64,000 bases of DNA from JAFECT01 sp036501825 (GCA_036501825.1 DASXZP010000038.1:25977-89976); one strand, 5' to 3'; positions 25,222 through 36,394 are shown, numbered from the stretch's first letter. The notes: generated by a model not told the origin, from the letters alone. Program-made: numbers and translations.

Positions 25222-27288
25222 ATGCCCACAGGCCTGTCTCGTTTCTCCATCGCGACCCTCGTGTTCGGCGTGCTGTTTCTCGCGGGGGTGGTGTTCTTCT
25301 CGTCGCGCGAGGCGAAGCCGACGGCCTTCGGCTGGCCGGCGCGTATGACCACGGTGGCGGGCAATGGCGCGCGCGGCTTCGCCGACGGCAAGGGCGCGAC
25401 GGCGCAGTTCAGCGATCCCTTCGCGGTGGCGATCGATGCCAAGGGCGTGCTCTACGTCGCCGACGCGGGCGATACGAACCGTATTCGCAAGATCGCACCG
25501 GACGGACGCACGACGACGCTGGCGGCGGCCTTCGATACCCCCTCGGGCGTCGCGGTCGATCGGGACGGCAACCTCTACGTCGCCGACACCGGCGCCAACC
25601 GGATTCGCAAGATCACGCCCGACGGCGGCGTGAGCACCCTCGCCGGGGACGGGCAGGCGGGTTTTCGCGACGGGCCCGCTGGTCAAGCGCAATTCAACGG
25701 ACCCATCGGCGTGGCGGTGGACGCGAAGGGCAACGTCTACGTCGCCGACACCTACAACGACCGCATCCGCCTGATCACGCGTGATGGCCAGGTCAAGACG
25801 CTGGCGGGCGGCGCGGCGCCGGGGTTCGCCGATGGCCAGGGAACGGCGGCGGCGTTCGACACCCCGTGCGGGATCGCGCTGAGCAAGGACGGCGTCCTCT
25901 TCATCGCCGACATGAACAACAACGCGATCCGAAGGTTGGACAAGAGCGGCAAGGTCACGACCCAGGCGCGTGCGGCGCCCGATGATGCTAATCCCGCCTT
26001 GGCGTGGCCCGTCGGTGTGGCCGCGACCGCGGATGGGTATCTCTACGTCTCCACCTTCCGTCGCGGACGCATCGTTGAGGTGTCGCCAAAAGGCGCGCTG
26101 CGAATCCTCACCGGCCGCGACGCATGGGCGCCGCGGAACCGGCCGCTGCAGTTGTTTCATCCCGCCGGCCTCGCGGTGGATCGCCATGGCGCCCTCTACG
26201 TGGCGGAAACCGCCCGCTACGCGATCCGCAAACTCAGTCCGCAGCGGCCTGGCGACGCGCCGCAAGCCTTTCCGGAGATCGTCCCCGCGCCGCCCGCCCT
26301 TATGCGCGCAGCTTCGGTCCCGTGGCCCGTCGATCCGCAAGAGAGCTGGCACGAGGTGGTGGGCGACATGGGCGAGGTGCGCGGCGACTATCGCGGCGAG
26401 AGCCGCTCGCACATTCATGCCGGCCTCGACGTGCACGCCGACGTCGGTCAGACGGTGCGGGTCATCGCCGACGAAAAGGTCGAGGGTCCGTTCTCCACCT
26501 GGGACGTGGACGGCCTGAGCGAGGGGCTGCAGATCGACCAGTTGACCTACATCCACATGCAGGTCGGGCGTACGCCGTCGGGCGAACCGCTCGACCCCGC
26601 GCATTTCCAGCTGGTGCGCAACGCCGCGGGAAAGCTGATCCAGGTGCGGGTGAAGCGCGGTACGCGCTTCCACGTCGGCGACCCGCTGGGGTCGGACAAT
26701 CGCATGGCGCACGTGCACCTCGAGCTCGGCGCCCGCGGCGGCGACGCCAATCCGATGGCGCTGCATTTTCCGGGGCTCACCGATCACCTTCCGCCGCACA
26801 TCGACGACATCGCGCTCTACGACGCGTCGGGCCGCCGTTTGAGCGAGCGGCGGAACGGTCGCCTGGTGGTTCCGCGCAGCGCCGGCGTGCTGAGCATCGT
26901 GGTGGACGCCTGGGATCAGGTTGACGGCGACAAGCCCCAGCGCAGACTAGGTCTCTACCGCGCCGGCTTCCAGATTCTGCGGGCGGACGGGGCGCCGGTG
27001 AAGGGGTTCGAGCGCCCGCGCGTCACCATGGAATTCGACCGCCTGCCGGTCGATCACGAAGCGGCGAAGATCGCCTATGCGCCCGCCAGCGGCGACACGG
27101 TTCACGGCGCCGACCAAACCCGCTTCCTCTATGTAGTGACCAACACCATCCGCGCCGGCCGCGCGGCAACCGGAGGCTGGCGCCCCGCCGGCCTGGCGCC
27201 GGGCGACTACATCGTGCGGATCCTGGCGGCGGACTACGCCGGCAACCAAGCGACGGTCGGTCGCGATCTGGCTATTACGGTGCGTTGA
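25222..27288 (+). CDS. NHL-repeat beta-propeller fused to an M23 (lysostaphin-like) peptidase domain
   Basis: 688 residues. An N-terminal TM/signal anchor (about 9-27) is followed by about six NHL blades (40-340; repeated VAVDxxGNLYVADTxNxRIRKI). A long C-terminal half begins near 370. It carries the full zinc-site pattern of M23 metallopeptidases: H399 and D403 (HAGLD), then H497 and H499 (HVH), plus YIHMQ between. A beta-sandwich (about 530-688) ends with DYAGNQAT. M23 enzymes cleave glycyl or peptide crosslinks of peptidoglycan; fusion to an NHL propeller is unusual. Whether it is catalytic is untested. Start ATG fits the anchor. Confidence 0.85.
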   Translation: MPTGLSRFSIATLVFGVLFLAGVVFFSSREAKPTAFGWPARMTTVAGNGARGFADGKGATAQFSDPFAVAIDAKGVLYVADAGDTNRIRKIAPDGRTTTLAAAFDTPSGVAVDRDGNLYVADTGANRIRKITPDGGVSTLAGDGQAGFRDGPAGQAQFNGPIGVAVDAKGNVYVADTYNDRIRLITRDGQVKTLAGGAAPGFADGQGTAAAFDTPCGIALSKDGVLFIADMNNNAIRRLDKSGKVTTQARAAPDDANPALAWPVGVAATADGYLYVSTFRRGRIVEVSPKGALRILTGRDAWAPRNRPLQLFHPAGLAVDRHGALYVAETARYAIRKLSPQRPGDAPQAFPEIVPAPPALMRAASVPWPVDPQESWHEVVGDMGEVRGDYRGESRSHIHAGLDVHADVGQTVRVIADEKVEGPFSTWDVDGLSEGLQIDQLTYIHMQVGRTPSGEPLDPAHFQLVRNAAGKLIQVRVKRGTRFHVGDPLGSDNRMAHVHLELGARGGDANPMALHFPGLTDHLPPHIDDIALYDASGRRLSERRNGRLVVPRSAGVLSIVVDAWDQVDGDKPQRRLGLYRAGFQILRADGAPVKGFERPRVTMEFDRLPVDHEAAKIAYAPASGDTVHGADQTRFLYVVTNTIRAGRAATGGWRPAGLAPGDYIVRILAADYAGNQATVGRDLAITVR

Positions 27289-27350
27289 GGCAATCCTTGG
27301 CCCGGGCCGCCCGCTCATGCTACCCGCAACCCATCCGCCACTCGCGGCGA

Positions 27351-27426
27351 AGGCCCGTAGCTCAATGGTTAGAGCCGACCGCTCATAACGGTCTGGTTGC
27401 AGGTTCGAGTCCTGCCGGGCCTACCA
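27351..27426 (+). tRNA. tRNA with CAU anticodon, probably tRNA-Ile2 (lysidine type)
   Basis: All four stems pair: acceptor AGGCCCG/CGGGCCT, D stem GCTC/GAGC, anticodon GACCG/CGGTC with loop CTCATAA, and T stem GCAGG/CCTGC with TTCGAGT loop. Discriminator A and CCA are encoded. CAU can be initiator Met, elongator Met or Ile2. The first base pair is A-U, ruling out an initiator-like mismatch as the reason, and the short D loop (AATGGTTA) fits Ile2 better than elongator Met. Confidence 0.93.
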
Positions 27427-27462
27427 CGCGCCGATCCGGTCCAGCGCGGGCCGCTCTCGCGC

Positions 27463-28890
27463 CTAGACTATCTCGCCCTCCTGCGACAGGGCGGCGTCGT
27501 GGCCGGCGTTCTTCGGCAGCGGCGCGAACACCGCGATGCTCAGCAGCGACAGCGCCGCGATGATCGCAAACGCCGGCGAGACGTCGGTCCAGGCCAGCGG
27601 GCGCCCGGGCGTGCGAAACGCCTCGACCAGCACGGTGGCCAGCGCAACGCCCAGGCTCTGCGTCACCTGGTGCGCCACGCTCCACAGGGTCGAGGCGCGG
27701 CTCAGCGCGGCCGGTTCGATGTCCGCATAGGCGAGACCGTTGACGCCGGTGAACTGTAGCGAACGGAACAGGCCGCCCAGCAGCAGCACGCCGACGATCA
27801 CCCCGGCCGGCGTTGCGGGGCGAAACAGGCTGGCCGCGGCAAAGGCGGCCGCCGCCAGCACCGCGTTCACGATCAGGACGCCGCGAAAGCCCCCGCGGTG
27901 GATGATCGGCGGCGCCAGCGCCTTCATCAGCAGGGCGCCCACCGCGCCCGCGAGGGTGATCAGGCCGGCGCGGAACGCGGACAGGCCAAAGCCCACCTGC
28001 AGCAGCAGGGCGAGCAGGAACGGGTTGGCTCCGTTGATCAGCCGCCCAAAGGCGCCGCCGATCACCGCAGCGCGGAAGGTCTGGATGCCGAACAGGCGAA
28101 GGTCGAGCACCGGCGCACGTTTGTGCCGCGCATAGATCGCGTAGAGCCCCAGCGCCGCGACGCCGGCGATCAGCACGCCCGCTTCGCCTTCTCGGGTGAG
28201 CATGCCGTGGTCGAGATTGGCCAGGCCTTCGATCAGGCAACCGAGGCCGAGGCCGCAGAGCAAAAAGCCGAGCCAGTCGAAGCTGGGCGCGCGTTCCGCC
28301 GCCAGCTTCGGCACGAAGCGCCCGATCAGGAAGAAGGCGATCAAGGCCAGCGGCAGGTTGATGAAGAAGATCCAGCGCCACGAGGCCACCGTCACGATGA
28401 ACCCGCCCACCGGCGGCCCCAGCATCGGTCCGAGCAAGGCGGGCAGGGTGAGATAGGACAAGGCGCGCACGAAATCGCGCCGCGACGTACTGCGTAACAA
28501 CACCAGCCGCCCGACCGGCGTCATCAGCGACCCTGCCGCGCCCTGCAGAATGCGCGCACCGATCAACTGTGGGAAGGTCTGCGACAGACCGCACAACAAC
28601 GAGCTCAGCGCAAAGGCGACGACCGCCCATTGGAACACGCGCTTGGCGCCGAACCGGTCCGCGATCCAGCCGCCGAGCGGCAGGCACGCCGCCGTCGCCA
28701 GCAGATAGGTCGTCACCGCCGCGTTCAGGGCCAGCGGGTCACGCCCCAGCGCCTTGGCCATCGACGGCAGGGCGGTGGAGATGACCGTTGCGTCGAGCAC
28801 CTGAATGAACAGCGCTGAGCCGATGATCAGCGGCACGAGCGGGCCGGGCGACGAGCCGTCTGCGGACGGCGGGACGGACGCGTCAGCCAT
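27463..28890 (-). CDS. DHA2-family MFS efflux transporter, 14 TM
   Basis: 475 residues. FIQVLDATVISTALPSMAKALG in TM1, WIADRFGAKRVF (motif A), GPMLGPPVGGFIVTVASWRWIFFINLP (motif C region, key Gly-Pro) identify a DHA2 drug/proton antiporter. Unlike the EmrB homologue in this window it has no adaptor or duct gene beside it. The ATG at MADAS is chosen; a much longer frame upstream would overlap the divergent promoter. It is divergent from the epimerase-like gene and ends next to a tRNA on the other strand. Confidence 0.92.
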   Translation of the reverse strand: MADASVPPSADGSSPGPLVPLIIGSALFIQVLDATVISTALPSMAKALGRDPLALNAAVTTYLLATAACLPLGGWIADRFGAKRVFQWAVVAFALSSLLCGLSQTFPQLIGARILQGAAGSLMTPVGRLVLLRSTSRRDFVRALSYLTLPALLGPMLGPPVGGFIVTVASWRWIFFINLPLALIAFFLIGRFVPKLAAERAPSFDWLGFLLCGLGLGCLIEGLANLDHGMLTREGEAGVLIAGVAALGLYAIYARHKRAPVLDLRLFGIQTFRAAVIGGAFGRLINGANPFLLALLLQVGFGLSAFRAGLITLAGAVGALLMKALAPPIIHRGGFRGVLIVNAVLAAAAFAAASLFRPATPAGVIVGVLLLGGLFRSLQFTGVNGLAYADIEPAALSRASTLWSVAHQVTQSLGVALATVLVEAFRTPGRPLAWTDVSPAFAIIAALSLLSIAVFAPLPKNAGHDAALSQEGEIV

Positions 28891-29009
28891 GCCGCGCGCT
28901 CCGCCGCGATCCTTGCCGATTTGTAATGTTTGCCCGGGTCGACACAGCCATCCTTCCGCTAGGATAGCGGTCCATGGCAAGCCTCTTCGTGAGGCGAGGG
29001 GAGCGGACG

Positions 29010-30113
29010 ATGGCCGGCACGCGGCGGAACGTTCTGGAAGGTGCGGCGGCAATGGCGAGCGTCGGATTGCTGGCGGCCAAGGCGGCGCCCAAGCCGTTGC
29101 GGATTCTGATCCTCGGCGGCACCGGTTTCACCGGCCCGCACCAGGTGCGCTACGCGCTGAGCCGCGGCCACCAGGTCACCGTGTTCAACCGCGGCAAGCA
29201 GAAGGTCGAGTGGCCGGGCCACGTCGAAGAGCTGCTGGGCGACCGTTCGACCGGCGATCTGAAGTCTCTGGAAGGCCGCGACTGGGACGTGTGCATCGAC
29301 AACCCGACGACGCTGCCGTTCTGGGTGCGCGACGCCGCCCACGTGCTGAAGGGCCACGTGAAGCAGTACGTCTTCATCTCGACCATCTCGGTGTACAAGG
29401 ACAACGACAAACCCGCCGACGAGACCGCCGCCCTGACGCCCTATGCCGGCAAGGATCCGTTCGCGGAAAAGACGCTCAACCTCGAACTCTACGGCGCGCT
29501 GAAGTCGGTGAGCGAGCAGGAAACCCAGGCTCAGTTCGGCGCCGACGCAACCATCATCCGGCCCGGTCTGATCGTGGGCCCTGGTGACCAGACCGACCGG
29601 TTTACCTACTGGCCTGTGCGCATCGCGCGCGGCGGGGATGTGCTGGCGCCCGGCGACGGCTCCGATCCGGTGCAGTTCATCGACGCTCGCGACCTTGCCG
29701 AATGGACCATCCGTATGTGCGAGACGCATCGCACCGGCGTCTACAACGCCACCGGTCCGGCCAAGCCGATGACCATGCGCGGCATGCTCGACGCCATAGA
29801 ACGCGGGGTGAAGTCGCATCCGAACATCGTGTGGGTCTCGAGCAAGTTCCTCGACGACCACAAGGTCGAGGCCTGGTCCGACATGCCGGTCTGGGTGCCC
29901 GGCAGCGGCGACTCCGCGGGCTTTGCAAAGCGCAGCATTGCGCGCGCGCTCAACGCCGGGCTGACCTTCCGCCCGACCGAGCTGACTGCGGCCGACACCC
30001 TGGCCTGGTTCAGGACCCTGCCTGCGGACCGTCAGGCGAAAATCAAAACCGGCCTGGCGCCGGATCGCGAGGCGGAGCTGCTGAAGGCGTGGCGCGAGGC
30101 GCCGAAAGCCTAA
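29010..30113 (+). CDS. NAD-dependent epimerase/dehydratase family protein, possibly exported
   Basis: 367 residues. The N-terminus GTRRNVLEGAAAMASVG resembles a Tat signal with a weak twin-arginine. It is followed by ILILGGTGFTGPHQVRYAL (GxxGxxG NAD(P) motif) and FISTISVYKD. The catalytic YxxxK of extended SDRs is not obvious; YGALK occurs at the right place (LELYGALKSVSE). IRPGLIVGPGDQTDRFTYWPVR is typical of isoflavone-reductase/mRNA-binding-like epimerases. GAGGGGAG precedes the ATG at 29010; an upstream ATG 12 codons earlier would break the Tat-like start. Substrate unknown. Confidence 0.85.
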   Translation: MAGTRRNVLEGAAAMASVGLLAAKAAPKPLRILILGGTGFTGPHQVRYALSRGHQVTVFNRGKQKVEWPGHVEELLGDRSTGDLKSLEGRDWDVCIDNPTTLPFWVRDAAHVLKGHVKQYVFISTISVYKDNDKPADETAALTPYAGKDPFAEKTLNLELYGALKSVSEQETQAQFGADATIIRPGLIVGPGDQTDRFTYWPVRIARGGDVLAPGDGSDPVQFIDARDLAEWTIRMCETHRTGVYNATGPAKPMTMRGMLDAIERGVKSHPNIVWVSSKFLDDHKVEAWSDMPVWVPGSGDSAGFAKRSIARALNAGLTFRPTELTAADTLAWFRTLPADRQAKIKTGLAPDREAELLKAWREAPKA

Positions 30114-31117
30114 GCCTTCGCGAGACTGTCGGACTTCAACACCTGCGTCCTGCCGTCCGCGTCGGTCACCGCATAGGTGAATCCCGGCTGCAGGGCGAAG
30201 GCGCCGTAGCGGCCGTGGCGGTCGATCGCCAGGAAGCCCACCTGCTCGTCGGTCAAGCCGGCGCCGCGCAGACGCCTGATGTGCATCACCGCCTCGCGGC
30301 AGGCGGCAGCGGGCGTCATCCCGGCGCGCATCGAGTTGGTCACCCGCGCTGAGCCCACGATGCGCATCACCTCTTCGCCGACGCCGGTCGAGGTCGCCGC
30401 GCCCACACCCGGTTCGACGAACAGACCCGAGCCCGCGAGCGGCGAATCGCCCACGCGACCGTGCATCTTGAACGCCATGCCCGAGGTCGTGCACGCGCCG
30501 GCGACGCGCCCGGCGCCGTCCAGGGCCAGGATGCCGATGGTGTCGTGGTCGAGGGCCGATCCCGGCGGGGCGATGCGGTTGCTGTTCTCGATGTTCGGCT
30601 GCGGGTGATAGCGCGAGGTCTTCAACCATTCGCGCCAACCCTTCTCCGCCTCGGGCGTGAGCAGGTTTTCGCGGGGGAAGCCTTCGGCCAGCGCGAACGC
30701 CAACGCGCCGTCACCGACCAGCAGGGTATGCGGCGTCTTCTCCATCACGCGCCGGGCCACCGACACCGCGTGTACGATGTCCTCGAGCGCGGCGACCGAA
30801 CCCAGCCTGCCTTGGTCGTCCATGATCGACGCGTCGCAGGTCACATGTCCGTCGCGGTCGGGATAGCCGCCGAGACCGACCGAGTGATTGGTCGGATCCG
30901 CCTCGGGCACGCGCGCGCCGGCCTCGACCGCGTCCAGCGCCGTGCCGCCGGCCTGCAGTTTCGCAAAGGCCTGCGCATTGGCTTCCCGGCCGAAGTCCCA
31001 GGTGGACACGATCAGGGGCAGTTTGGCCCGTCCACGGGTGCGCGCGCCCGCTGTGGTCGCGGCGACCGCTCCGCCCAGTGCGAGGCCGGCGCCCAGGATC
31101 GTCCTCCGCGTGCCCAT
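30110..31117 (-). CDS. Glycosylasparaginase / isoaspartyl peptidase family (Ntn hydrolase), Tat-exported
   Basis: 335 residues. TRRTILGAGLALGGAVA is a twin-arginine signal. The proenzyme is cleaved before the nucleophile Thr 193 in ALDHDTIGILALD; NHSVGLGG and GDSPLAGSG are the usual substrate-pocket motifs of aspartylglucosaminidase, which frees asparagine from GlcNAc-Asn. The spacing of NSNRIAPPG before the cut fits this branch rather than plant-type asparaginase. Upstream by 10 bp is cutC, making a two-gene operon. Its 3' end overlaps the convergent epimerase gene by 4 bp. Confidence 0.92.
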   Translation of the reverse strand: MGTRRTILGAGLALGGAVAATTAGARTRGRAKLPLIVSTWDFGREANAQAFAKLQAGGTALDAVEAGARVPEADPTNHSVGLGGYPDRDGHVTCDASIMDDQGRLGSVAALEDIVHAVSVARRVMEKTPHTLLVGDGALAFALAEGFPRENLLTPEAEKGWREWLKTSRYHPQPNIENSNRIAPPGSALDHDTIGILALDGAGRVAGACTTSGMAFKMHGRVGDSPLAGSGLFVEPGVGAATSTGVGEEVMRIVGSARVTNSMRAGMTPAAACREAVMHIRRLRGAGLTDEQVGFLAIDRHGRYGAFALQPGFTYAVTDADGRTQVLKSDSLAKA

Positions 31118-31127
31118 ACCTGCTCCT

Positions 31128-31856
31128 CTACGCGTTCACCGCCGCGACCAGGGCGGCGACCTCCTCGGCGACCGTGACACGCGCCGAGGGGTTGGAAAAG
31201 CCGAGTTCGACCAGGCGCAGGTTGCGCTCGGTCGGCGCCCCGTTGCACGAGCCGTGCACCTCGCGAACGCCGGTGTGGCGCACCAGGTCGGCGGCGTTGT
31301 CCGCTCTCACCCCCGCTCCCGCCATGATCGAGAGGCGCTCGCCCGCCCGTTGGACCATCGCCGCGATCGTGTCCGCGCCGGCGGGCGCGTTCCGCCTGCC
31401 GCCGGAGGTCAGGATGCGCTCGAATCCGGCGTCGACGGCGGCGTCGACGGCCGCCACCGGATCGGGCGTCAGGTCGATGGCGCGATGCAGCGTCGCCGGC
31501 AATCCGGCCTTGCGAGCGTGTGCAACCAGCGCGGCGCTCGTTTGCGCATCCAGCGCATCGGAAGCCGCCGACACGCCAAGGACCACGCCCGCCAAACCGG
31601 CCTGCGCCGCGGCGTCGATGTCGGCGCGCATCACGTCGAGTTCTTCGGCGCTGTAGACGAACGAGCCCGCCCGCGGACGGATCATGGCGAAGACCGGGAT
31701 CGGGCTCTTCGCTGCGAGCTGCATGAACCCCGCCGAGGGTGTCAGCCCGCCGATCGCGAGCGCCGAACACAGCTCGATGCGGTGCGCGCCGCCGGCGATC
31801 GCCGCGGCCAGGCCGGAAGCGTCATCCACACAGACTTCGACGGTGATCGCGGGCAT
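31128..31856 (-). CDS. cutC: CutC family TIM-barrel protein
   Basis: 242 residues. VEVCVDDASGLAAAIAGGAHRIELCSAL is the hallmark opening (key residues ELC), then GLTPS, VFAMIRPRxGSFVYS, HRAID and LTSGG with GAGVRADN. Long described as copper homeostasis protein, but a direct copper role is doubtful; in several bacteria cutC sits in glycan-degradation operons. Here it is the first gene of an operon with a glycosylasparaginase, which supports a link to N-linked glycan catabolism (inference). Confidence 0.92.
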   Translation of the reverse strand: MPAITVEVCVDDASGLAAAIAGGAHRIELCSALAIGGLTPSAGFMQLAAKSPIPVFAMIRPRAGSFVYSAEELDVMRADIDAAAQAGLAGVVLGVSAASDALDAQTSAALVAHARKAGLPATLHRAIDLTPDPVAAVDAAVDAGFERILTSGGRRNAPAGADTIAAMVQRAGERLSIMAGAGVRADNAADLVRHTGVREVHGSCNGAPTERNLRLVELGFSNPSARVTVAEEVAALVAAVNA

Positions 31857-31927
31857 GAGCGTCCACAGCGGTGGTCAGGTCCCCACGCTATAGCCGGGCG
31901 GACGCCTCGATGCACCCCTTGGCCGGT

Positions 31928-32944
31928 TCAGGCCGCCTTGCCCGCGAAGGCGTCGCCGCCGCCGGGGAGCGCCGCGAGCCGCTGGGCCAGGGACGGGTCG
32001 ATATTGCTGGCGTTGTCGCGCAGGAAGGCCAGCAGGGCCTTCTCAGCGTCGTCGACGACGCCGTCGCGCCCGATCCGGTCCGCCAGCCAGCCGGCCTCTT
32101 CCGGGGTGACCGCGGCGGCTTCCTGCTCGGTCGCCTCGTCGGCGTCGACGCGGGCGCCCAGGCGCTTCAGGTCGGCGCTCTCGAAATCCATGTGCATGAT
32201 GTCGGAGAAGCCCTCGGCCATCGCCGCGTTGCGGTCTTCGGCGCTCAGGCGGCCGAAACGGGCAAAGGGGCGCACGCGCGTGTCGGCGAGCCACGCTTCC
32301 TCGTGCAGCTCGGTGTCCGCATCGGCGGTCCACACCGGCACGAACAACACCGCGTTGCCGATGGCGCGAGCGAAGAAGTCGCACCAGGCCGGGTCGCTCG
32401 ACTTGCCCTGGTGGGCGTCGTTGATATCGAACAGCGCTTCGGCCTCTTCGCGGGTGACCGCGACGTTCTGTTCGCCGCCCTTGGCGAAGATGACGCGGCG
32501 CAGACGCTCGATGTCCGATGCGATGAGGGCGCCGCCGGTCTTCAGCCGCCACAGCGCCAGCGAGCGCACCACGCCCAAGGCGTAGGCCGACAGGCGATCG
32601 GGCGCCTGGTCGGCTTCCTCGAGCAGATGAATCAGCAGTTCAACCTCGTCGCCGCGCAGGGTGCGGCGCGAAGACATCAGGCCGATCAGCCAGGTCGCGC
32701 GGGGGTCGGGGATGTAGCCCGACGGGGCTTGCTGACGCACGACAAAGTCGGTCATCGCCTCGATGAACAGCATGCGCCATTCCGGCGAGATCACGCCCGC
32801 GTCGGCGTTCAGGGTGTAGAGGCCCTCGGCCTCGTCCTGGCTCACCACGCCGTCTTCGTAGATGGCCTTGCGCACGGACAAGGCGTCTTCCGCCGTCAGC
32901 GTAGACTTGCCGTCGAGCGTCTTCAGAAGGTCGGCCAGGGCCAT
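31928..32944 (-). CDS. Hypothetical acidic helical protein, TerB-like repeats possible
   Basis: 338 residues, strongly acidic, no signal or TM. Three similar helical modules can be seen: LTAEDALSVRKAIYEDGVVS at the start, VTREEAEALFDINDAHQG in the middle and VTPEEAGWLADRIGRDGVVDD at the end. The repeated pattern of E-x-A-x2-L plus an Asp/Gly turn recalls TerB-like or EF-hand-like folds. WCDFFARAIGNAVLF is its most hydrophobic stretch. Stand-alone gene. The ATG at 32944 is taken; another lies five codons earlier and neither has a clear ribosome-binding site. Confidence 0.75.
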   Translation of the reverse strand: MALADLLKTLDGKSTLTAEDALSVRKAIYEDGVVSQDEAEGLYTLNADAGVISPEWRMLFIEAMTDFVVRQQAPSGYIPDPRATWLIGLMSSRRTLRGDEVELLIHLLEEADQAPDRLSAYALGVVRSLALWRLKTGGALIASDIERLRRVIFAKGGEQNVAVTREEAEALFDINDAHQGKSSDPAWCDFFARAIGNAVLFVPVWTADADTELHEEAWLADTRVRPFARFGRLSAEDRNAAMAEGFSDIMHMDFESADLKRLGARVDADEATEQEAAAVTPEEAGWLADRIGRDGVVDDAEKALLAFLRDNASNIDPSLAQRLAALPGGGDAFAGKAA

Positions 32945-33122
32945 GGCGGAGAGTCCCATTTCAAGACGCGCCAGTGTCGCCGAAACTCCTTGCCTATTGG
33001 CTAAGGCCCCGGCTTTCCTTGCGCGGAAAGGCGTTCCGAGACCACGAACCTGGTGACGTGCGCCACAGCGTCGTATAACCTCCGCTTGCATTGCGTTGCG
33101 GCGGTCGTTCGGGGGGACGCCC

Positions 33123-33785
33123 ATGAAATCCAAAGCCGGAAAGTTTCTGACCTACGCCTGCGGCGGGGCGGCAGCCGTTGCCGCGATCGTGAGCGCGCCG
33201 ATCTGGCTGCCCGACGGCCTGGTCGTGCACCTGCCGAGCGCCACGCCGACTTACGACCGGTCGGTCGATGTCGAGGACTCCGGCGGCGCGCGGGTGGACC
33301 TCAAGGTGGATGAGACCGCGCTGCGGCAATCCGATTTCGTCCGGGTGCAGAAGCGGGCCATCGATGCGCTGAAGGCGGAGCAGATCGACGCCACCGCCAC
33401 CGCTTACGGCGACCTGATCTTCGTACGGATCACCGACCCGCAAAAGACCGACCGCGCGATGGAGCTGCTGTTGAAGCCCGAAACCCTCCACGGCGCCGGC
33501 GAGTTCGGCGTCACGCGAGGCGGCGACGGCGCGATCCTGCTGACGTTCGTTCCCATCGAGACCTACGACGAGGCGGTCAACGCCTCGGCGCGGGTGCTGC
33601 TGCGGCGCGCCAAGGCCATGGGCTATCGTTTCGCCGCCGTCAGCTTGCCGACCCCCGGCGTCATCCGCGTCGACGCGCCCGGCGCCTCGGACCTGAAAGG
33701 TCTGGTCACCGGCCTGACCGCCAAGGCCGAGGGTTTCCCCGCACCCTTGATCGTCGTCGGCAAACGCATCGTCGACGCATCCTGA
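33123..33785 (+). CDS. Hypothetical membrane-anchored protein, SecD-periplasmic-like segment
   Basis: 220 residues. One N-terminal TM (about 9-32), then a soluble domain. VRVQKRAIDALKAEQIDATATAYGD followed by LIFVRITDPQKTDRAMELL and a beta strand (LLTFVP) looks like the P1 repeat of SecD (xxVxxRRIDxLG ... xxILVQxPG...), as does its length. No SecD/F TM domain is present. GGGGGGA precedes the ATG. Might be a stray relative of the SecD P1 head or another ferredoxin-like domain; function unknown. Confidence 0.6.
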   Translation: MKSKAGKFLTYACGGAAAVAAIVSAPIWLPDGLVVHLPSATPTYDRSVDVEDSGGARVDLKVDETALRQSDFVRVQKRAIDALKAEQIDATATAYGDLIFVRITDPQKTDRAMELLLKPETLHGAGEFGVTRGGDGAILLTFVPIETYDEAVNASARVLLRRAKAMGYRFAAVSLPTPGVIRVDAPGASDLKGLVTGLTAKAEGFPAPLIVVGKRIVDAS

Positions 33786-33820
33786 AAGGGCGTCCCTGCG
33801 ACGAATTCAGAATTACATTC

Positions 33821-33980
33821 GTCATCCTTGGCGGTGCGGAGCGGTCAGCTCCGCACCGTCGAGGATCCAGCAAGCGCGCCCTCGACGCGCTCGTCGCCGA
33901 CGACATCCAGCTTCGAGCAAGATTCGCTGCTGGATCCTCGACGCCGGTCGGCTGAGCGCCGTCCGGCGCCAAGGATGACG
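33821..33980. repeat. 160-bp inverted-repeat element, copy 1
   Basis: Bounded by CGTCATCCTTGGCG (33821-33834) and its exact complement CGCCAAGGATGACG (33967-33980). Inside lie TCGAGGATCCAGCA and its complement TGCTGGATCCTCGA. No coding potential. Same family as the elements near 36.2, 43.6 and 45.5 kb but in the opposite orientation to the last two, judged by the GAGCAAGATTCGCTG segment. It fills the gap between the SecD-like gene and the fad gene. Confidence 0.85.
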
Positions 33981-34048
33981 GGTGCTAAGGCTAGTTTGAT
34001 CGCCTCAGCCTTCGAGGGAACCTGTCGAGTTGGCGCAAACGCCGGACG

Positions 34049-36133
<2,085 letters not shown>

Positions 36134-36233
36134 GGGGGAGGGCTCCTCTTCTGCCGGCGCTTTTAGCAAGAGGAGCAGCCCCGCGGCCAGTGTTCCGGAG
36201 GAGGTCGGGCAGGCGCAGCGTCGATGGCGCGCT

Positions 36234-36357
36234 TGCTGGATCCTCGACGGCGCAGAGCTGATCGCTCTGCACCGCCAAGGATGACGGCGTCATTTAAAAC
36301 GATCCGTCATCCTTGAGGGGGAGGAGCGTCAGCTCCGAGCCATCGAGGATCCAGCAG
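36234..36357. repeat. Two back-to-back half elements of the GTCATCCTT repeat family, copy 2
   Basis: One half runs from TGCTGGATCCTCGA (36234) to CCAAGGATGACGG (36287); the other from CGTCATCCTTGAGG (36306) to GAGGATCCAGCA (36357). The order of the halves is inverted compared with the complete copies, as if two copies recombined or were truncated. It lies between the fad and amtB genes. Confidence 0.75.
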
Positions 36358-36394
36358 CGAATGCGTTCAACGCTGCCTACGTCGCCAACCACCG

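Noticed and set aside
27351..27426. tRNA as a phage/island attachment site
   Set aside because: No integrase nearby and no repeated 3' tRNA fragment seen in the window.
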